DNA of 9,290 nt. Source: an uncultured bacterium (GTDB lineage: Bacteria > Verrucomicrobiota > Kiritimatiellia > RFP12 > UBA1067). Position numbers and translations under genes: made by a program. Where the stretch lies: assembly GCA_946401765.1 (NCBI GenBank), contig CAMIVJ010000090.1:1-9290 (forward strand), given 5' to 3'. The notes beneath the pieces were generated by a model. The model did not search any database, had not been told where the DNA came from, and saw only the letters and a list, made by a program, of their open reading frames with translations. Shown here one piece after another: positions 6,474 through 9,290 of this stretch (position 1 is the first letter of the stretch; each line of letters starts with the position of its first letter).

Positions 6474-8465
6474 TTACGGTTTCACGCCCATTTCGCGGAA
6501 TTCGGCTGCGGCGTTGAGGAAGTGCGCTGTGAGCCAGAAAACCGTCCAGTTCTCCGCGTAGCCGCCGCGTAGCTTGTAGATGTCTTTCGTGTCGCCATAC
6601 TGCCCGAAGTTCGTGTGCTGTATCTGCTCGCCAAGCGAACCTGATGCGTCCGTGAGCTGGAAGCAGGCGCGATACATCACGGATGCGAGCTTCTTGAACC
6701 GGTCGTCGCGCAGATACTCGCCCATCCACCAGATGTCCGGAGTGGAGAGCACGCCGAACGCGTCAAGGTGCTGGTTCTGCGCGGAGACGACGGTCCATCC
6801 AGTCGATTTGAACGCATGGTCGCTCAGGCGGCCAGGCGGATAGCTGGCGTCCCACACCATGGTGTAGGTGAGCATCATGTTCATCGCATGGCGCGCAAGC
6901 CGGGCGTACTTGCGTTCCGCGGCGGCGTCCTTGGTCTTTATCGCGTGGCGCAGCAGTGCCACATATCCCTGAAACGCCGCCATCGCGCCCTCCTTGTCCT
7001 CGCAGCGCGCGTCGAGCGTTCCGCCCCAGTAGACGCCGTCGTATCCGAAGTAGCGACGTTCGAACACGTCCGCGAGCTTCTTCGCGGCCGCAATGTACTC
7101 GGGCTTCCCGAAGAGCTCTGCGCCCACCACGAGCGGAGCGGAGAGGAATCCGACGTTCGTCGATCTCGGCTGCGGCCAGTCCGCCTTGAGGATGGCGGCG
7201 GCGGTCGCGTCGAGCGCCTTCTCGGCGAACGCCCTCCACTTCGCGGGATCCAGCGCGCCCTTGGTCTTCTCGGCGAAGCGGATCGCCTTTACCACGCAGT
7301 AGAGCGCCTGCCCGCACGAAACCGGGTCGCCGCCGCCGACTTTTCCGTTGTCCATGTTGTAGCACACGTTGAAGAGTCCATCCGGACGCACCGTGGGGCC
7401 GAACGTGTCGCTGATGAAGTCGAGCGCCCTCTGCGCCTTCTTGCGGTTCTCCGGATCATCGTCCAGCACGGGCAGCGCGTACCCGCACGTGGTGCCGCAG
7501 CCGCACCATCCCAGCACAATCTCCCGACGCGTGAAGCGCGTTCCGTACACGTCCATCATCTTCCCGCAGTACTCGTACATGTTGAAGCCACAGGCAGAGC
7601 CGTTCTCTATCCACCGCGTGAGGGCGTACTTCCGCTTGACATCCACGATCTTCTCGAACGTCTCGTAGTGGTCGGCATAGTACGGCTTGAACAGATCAAG
7701 CGAAACGTCCATCGCCTGCTCGAACCCGAAGGCGTCCTTCGTCGCCCGGCCCGTCTGGATCCAGAACGTCTTCTCGACCACCTGTCCTGGCTGAAGCGCG
7801 ATGTAGGCGTTGTCGTATTCCATCCAGCCTCCCTGGCGCGCCTTCGTGACGGAGCGGTGGCGGTTGTACCCGATCGGGCCGGAGAGCATCACTATGTCCG
7901 CGCCGCCTTCCGCCGCCTCCACGCCGATGCTCCACCACAGATCAGCGCGCACGGCACCGCGCAGCGGGGAGGGCAGCGTATGGATGGCAACGAAGTCGCC
8001 GCTTCTGGCGTCTTCGAGAAGCGCGAACGGCATGGGAAGCCGATGGTCCTCGAATATCGCAAACTCGCCAGGCTCTCCCGCGTACACCGGCACGCGGCCG
8101 TCTTTGCGGCCTTTGTTGGACGGATTGCCGTACATGAGTATTCCCGGCATGAACGGCTTGAGGTCGGCCGTGGCGCCGGGCACGCGAAGGCGCACGGAAA
8201 GCGTGACCTTCTCAAGCGGCGTCTTGCCGGTCCACGTCCAGCGGCGCACCGTCTTCACAAGCCCATCGCCCAGTTTTTCGGAAGAGTCGGCCACCACAAG
8301 TCCCGGCACGTCGCGTTTCCATTCCTGCACCCATCCCTTCTCCCAGCCCACGCCCACCTCCGTCGGCGCCAGAGCGGGCTTTTCGGCCGCAGCGGCCATG
8401 CACATTGCAGCCGCTGTCCCGGCCAGTGCCATTCTCAGCTTGCAGATCAATCTGACTTCTGCCAT
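6474..8465 (-). CDS. Secreted six-hairpin-glycosidase-like protein, family unassigned
   Basis: A 663-residue exported protein. ATG 8465 is preceded by AGGAAG at about the right distance and starts a signal peptide (R5, K9, R11, then a hydrophobic Ala-rich stretch 12-27, probable cleavage before EKP). Residues about 35-240 look like an N-terminal beta-sandwich ending in ALQPGQVVEKTFWIQTG. Residues about 280-660 are helical with repeated aromatic and small-residue patterns, as in (alpha/alpha)6 barrels of six-hairpin glycosidases. Acidic candidates in conserved-looking contexts are E489/D490 with E492 (CEDKEG), D577 and E583 (STPDIWWMGEYL) and E613 (GEQIQHTNF); none is proven catalytic. Ten cysteines remain after the signal peptide, three packed as CGCGTTC (321-327). 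I cannot place it in a numbered GH family. A role in extracellular glycan breakdown beside the LamG-bearing neighbour is inferred from fold and context. A lyase or a non-catalytic barrel is also possible. Confidence 0.7.
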   Translation of the reverse strand: MAEVRLICKLRMALAGTAAAMCMAAAAEKPALAPTEVGVGWEKGWVQEWKRDVPGLVVADSSEKLGDGLVKTVRRWTWTGKTPLEKVTLSVRLRVPGATADLKPFMPGILMYGNPSNKGRKDGRVPVYAGEPGEFAIFEDHRLPMPFALLEDARSGDFVAIHTLPSPLRGAVRADLWWSIGVEAAEGGADIVMLSGPIGYNRHRSVTKARQGGWMEYDNAYIALQPGQVVEKTFWIQTGRATKDAFGFEQAMDVSLDLFKPYYADHYETFEKIVDVKRKYALTRWIENGSACGFNMYEYCGKMMDVYGTRFTRREIVLGWCGCGTTCGYALPVLDDDPENRKKAQRALDFISDTFGPTVRPDGLFNVCYNMDNGKVGGGDPVSCGQALYCVVKAIRFAEKTKGALDPAKWRAFAEKALDATAAAILKADWPQPRSTNVGFLSAPLVVGAELFGKPEYIAAAKKLADVFERRYFGYDGVYWGGTLDARCEDKEGAMAAFQGYVALLRHAIKTKDAAAERKYARLARHAMNMMLTYTMVWDASYPPGRLSDHAFKSTGWTVVSAQNQHLDAFGVLSTPDIWWMGEYLRDDRFKKLASVMYRACFQLTDASGSLGEQIQHTNFGQYGDTKDIYKLRGGYAENWTVFWLTAHFLNAAAEFREMGVKP

Positions 8466-8471
8466 AATTTT

Positions 8472-8477
8472 CTTCCT
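8472..8477 (-). promoter_or_regulatory. Ribosome binding site of the secreted glycosidase-like gene
   Basis: AGGAAG on the minus strand, within the longer purine run GAAAGGAAGAAAA, 6 bases before the ATG at 8465. It supports that start over the internal ATG at codon 12. Confidence 0.65.
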
Positions 8478-8491
8478 TTCAGTCTTTCCTG

Positions 8492-8520
8492 ATTTAAACG
8501 AGGCAACTTCAAACTTTCAA
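8492..8520 (-). promoter_or_regulatory. Weak candidate promoter using a -35 from array C
   Basis: On the minus strand TTGAAA (8520-8515, inside array C) lies 17 bases before TTAAAT (8497-8492). The -35 matches 4 of 6 and the -10 4 of 6 of the sigma70 consensus. It would give a leader of about 20 bases before the ATG at 8465. The match is weak, and AT-rich repeat sequence produces such hits easily. Confidence 0.3.
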
Positions 8521-8573
8521 CCTCTCAACCTCTCAAACTTTCAAACCTTCAAACCTTCAAACTTTCAAACTCC
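8504..8573. repeat. Array C: eight 8-bp units (CAAACYTT) between the radical SAM and secreted-protein genes
   Basis: Eight contiguous octamers at 8510-8573: CAAACTTT, CAACCTCT, CAACCTCT, CAAACTTT, CAAACCTT, CAAACCTT, CAAACTTT, CAAACTCC, with a partial CAACTT before them (8504-8509). Differences are mostly C/T transitions, plus A/C at the fourth base in two copies. On the minus strand the unit reads as GTTTGAAR-like sequence. The array overlaps the end of the radical SAM gene: its TGA stop (8567-8565) lies inside the array. Confidence 0.9.
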
Positions 8574-9290
8574 TACCGATTTGAACCAGAAGGAGATGGG
8601 CTTGGAGAAGCCGGTGCCGCGCATGAAGTTGTAGAGGGCGAGCTTGAGCGCCTTGCCGATGCGGTTCCAGTCGGGCGCATTCGGCTCTTCGTATGGAATC
8701 TCGTTCAGGGCGAACGTGCGCCCGCGGCTGCGCCTACGGCCTGCGACCGATGCGCGGACTGACGGCGCAAGACGTATCCCGAAACGCGCCGGATCCTTTG
8801 CGATTGGCGAATGCACCGTGAGGGCGAAGCGATGGAAGAACGCGCTCTGCACAAGCCCTTCCTTGAAGAAGCGTCTCACATGGGAGAGTGCGGCGCGGGC
8901 CTCGCGTTCCGTCTCTGTGGGAAAGGCGTACATTAGATATGCGTGCACCATGATTCCGGCGTCGCGGAACGCGGTGAGAGCGGCGCGTGCGGAGGCTAGC
9001 GTGATGCCCTTGTTCATCAGGGCGAGAAGACGATCCACCGCACACTCGAGGCCTCCGCTAACCGCGATGCATCCGGCGCGGGCCATCAGGCGCGCGAGCT
9101 GCGGGGTGAAGGCGGTGTCGAAGCGGATGTTGCCCCACCAGCGGCAGCGGAACTTGCGCTTCACGATCTCGCGGCAGACGCACGCGATTAGCGCGGGAGG
9201 CATCGCCTCGTCGGTGAAGTGGAACGCCGGAACATCGCTTCCCGTCTCGGCGGCAAGGGCCTGCATTGCGTCCACCACCGAGGCGGCGCT
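8565..9290 (-). CDS. B12-binding-type radical SAM protein, C-terminal part (5' end outside window)
   Basis: The reading frame is open to the right edge and gives 241 residues; the start, any B12-binding domain and the CxxxCxxC iron-sulfur motif would lie outside. Visible are HFTDEAMPP, WWGNIRFDTAFT, AGCIAVSGGLE and DAGIMVHAYLMYAFPTETE, which are late strands of a radical SAM TIM barrel as in B12-dependent radical SAM proteins of unknown substrate, then FFKEGLVQSAFFHRFALTVHSP and a basic stretch (AGRRRSRGR). The substrate cannot be told. The last codons and the TGA stop come from tandem array C, so the natural end may have been changed by the array. It lies 99 bp upstream of the secreted-protein gene in the same direction, and no terminator hairpin was found between them. 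Confidence 0.82.
   Translation of the reverse strand, partial: SAASVVDAMQALAAETGSDVPAFHFTDEAMPPALIACVCREIVKRKFRCRWWGNIRFDTAFTPQLARLMARAGCIAVSGGLECAVDRLLALMNKGITLASARAALTAFRDAGIMVHAYLMYAFPTETEREARAALSHVRRFFKEGLVQSAFFHRFALTVHSPIAKDPARFGIRLAPSVRASVAGRRRSRGRTFALNEIPYEEPNAPDWNRIGKALKLALYNFMRGTGFSKPISFWFKSVGV

Noticed and set aside
6768..8492. A 574-codon plus-strand open frame opposite the secreted glycosidase-like gene
   Set aside because: Same codon-register effect as above; no recognisable motifs, while the minus-strand product has a signal peptide and a coherent fold pattern.

Overview
The window reads as GC-rich (roughly 60 % by eye) bacterial DNA holding five protein genes, two of them cut by the window edges. 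The gene mix is an alternative spermidine pathway decarboxylase, a giant exported beta-solenoid/LamG protein, a secreted six-hairpin-glycosidase-like protein and a B12-type radical SAM protein. Together with the short degenerate tandem arrays, this suggests an uncultured anaerobe of the Verrucomicrobiota/Kiritimatiellota/Lentisphaerota group, possibly host-associated. That placement is inferred from gene style, not from a phylogenetic marker.

Layout, left to right. Positions 1-584 (+) hold the C-terminal half of carboxynorspermidine decarboxylase (nspC), with a 7-bp tandem array translated in frame inside it. Positions 585-631 are a convergent junction filled by a second 7-bp array. Everything to the right is on the minus strand: thiamine pyrophosphokinase (thiN, 632-1252); a 1678-residue exported protein (1259-6295) made of beta-solenoid repeats, a jelly-roll-like module and two tandem LamG domains; a 178-bp intergenic region with a good sigma70-type promoter and two inverted repeats in the predicted leader; a 663-residue secreted protein with an (alpha/alpha)-barrel look (6474-8465); a 99-bp gap largely filled by an 8-bp tandem array; and the C-terminal 241 residues of a radical SAM protein (8565 to the right edge).

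Functionally, the two secreted proteins look like a surface carbohydrate-handling pair: one possible glycan hydrolase and one giant repeat protein with lectin-like domains. No transporter, regulator or SusC/D pair is present to prove it. thiN starts 6 bp after the giant gene's stop with no clear ribosome binding site, so it is probably translated by coupling or read-through from that gene. nspC and the radical SAM gene appear unrelated to this pair.

The most distinctive signal not explained by genes is a set of three short-unit tandem arrays (units of 7, 7 and 8 bp). Their copies differ mainly by transitions. One lies inside a coding sequence without breaking it, one fills a convergent junction, and one supplies the stop codon of the radical SAM gene. 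No CRISPR, tRNA, rRNA, insertion sequence, phage gene or recognisable defence system was seen.
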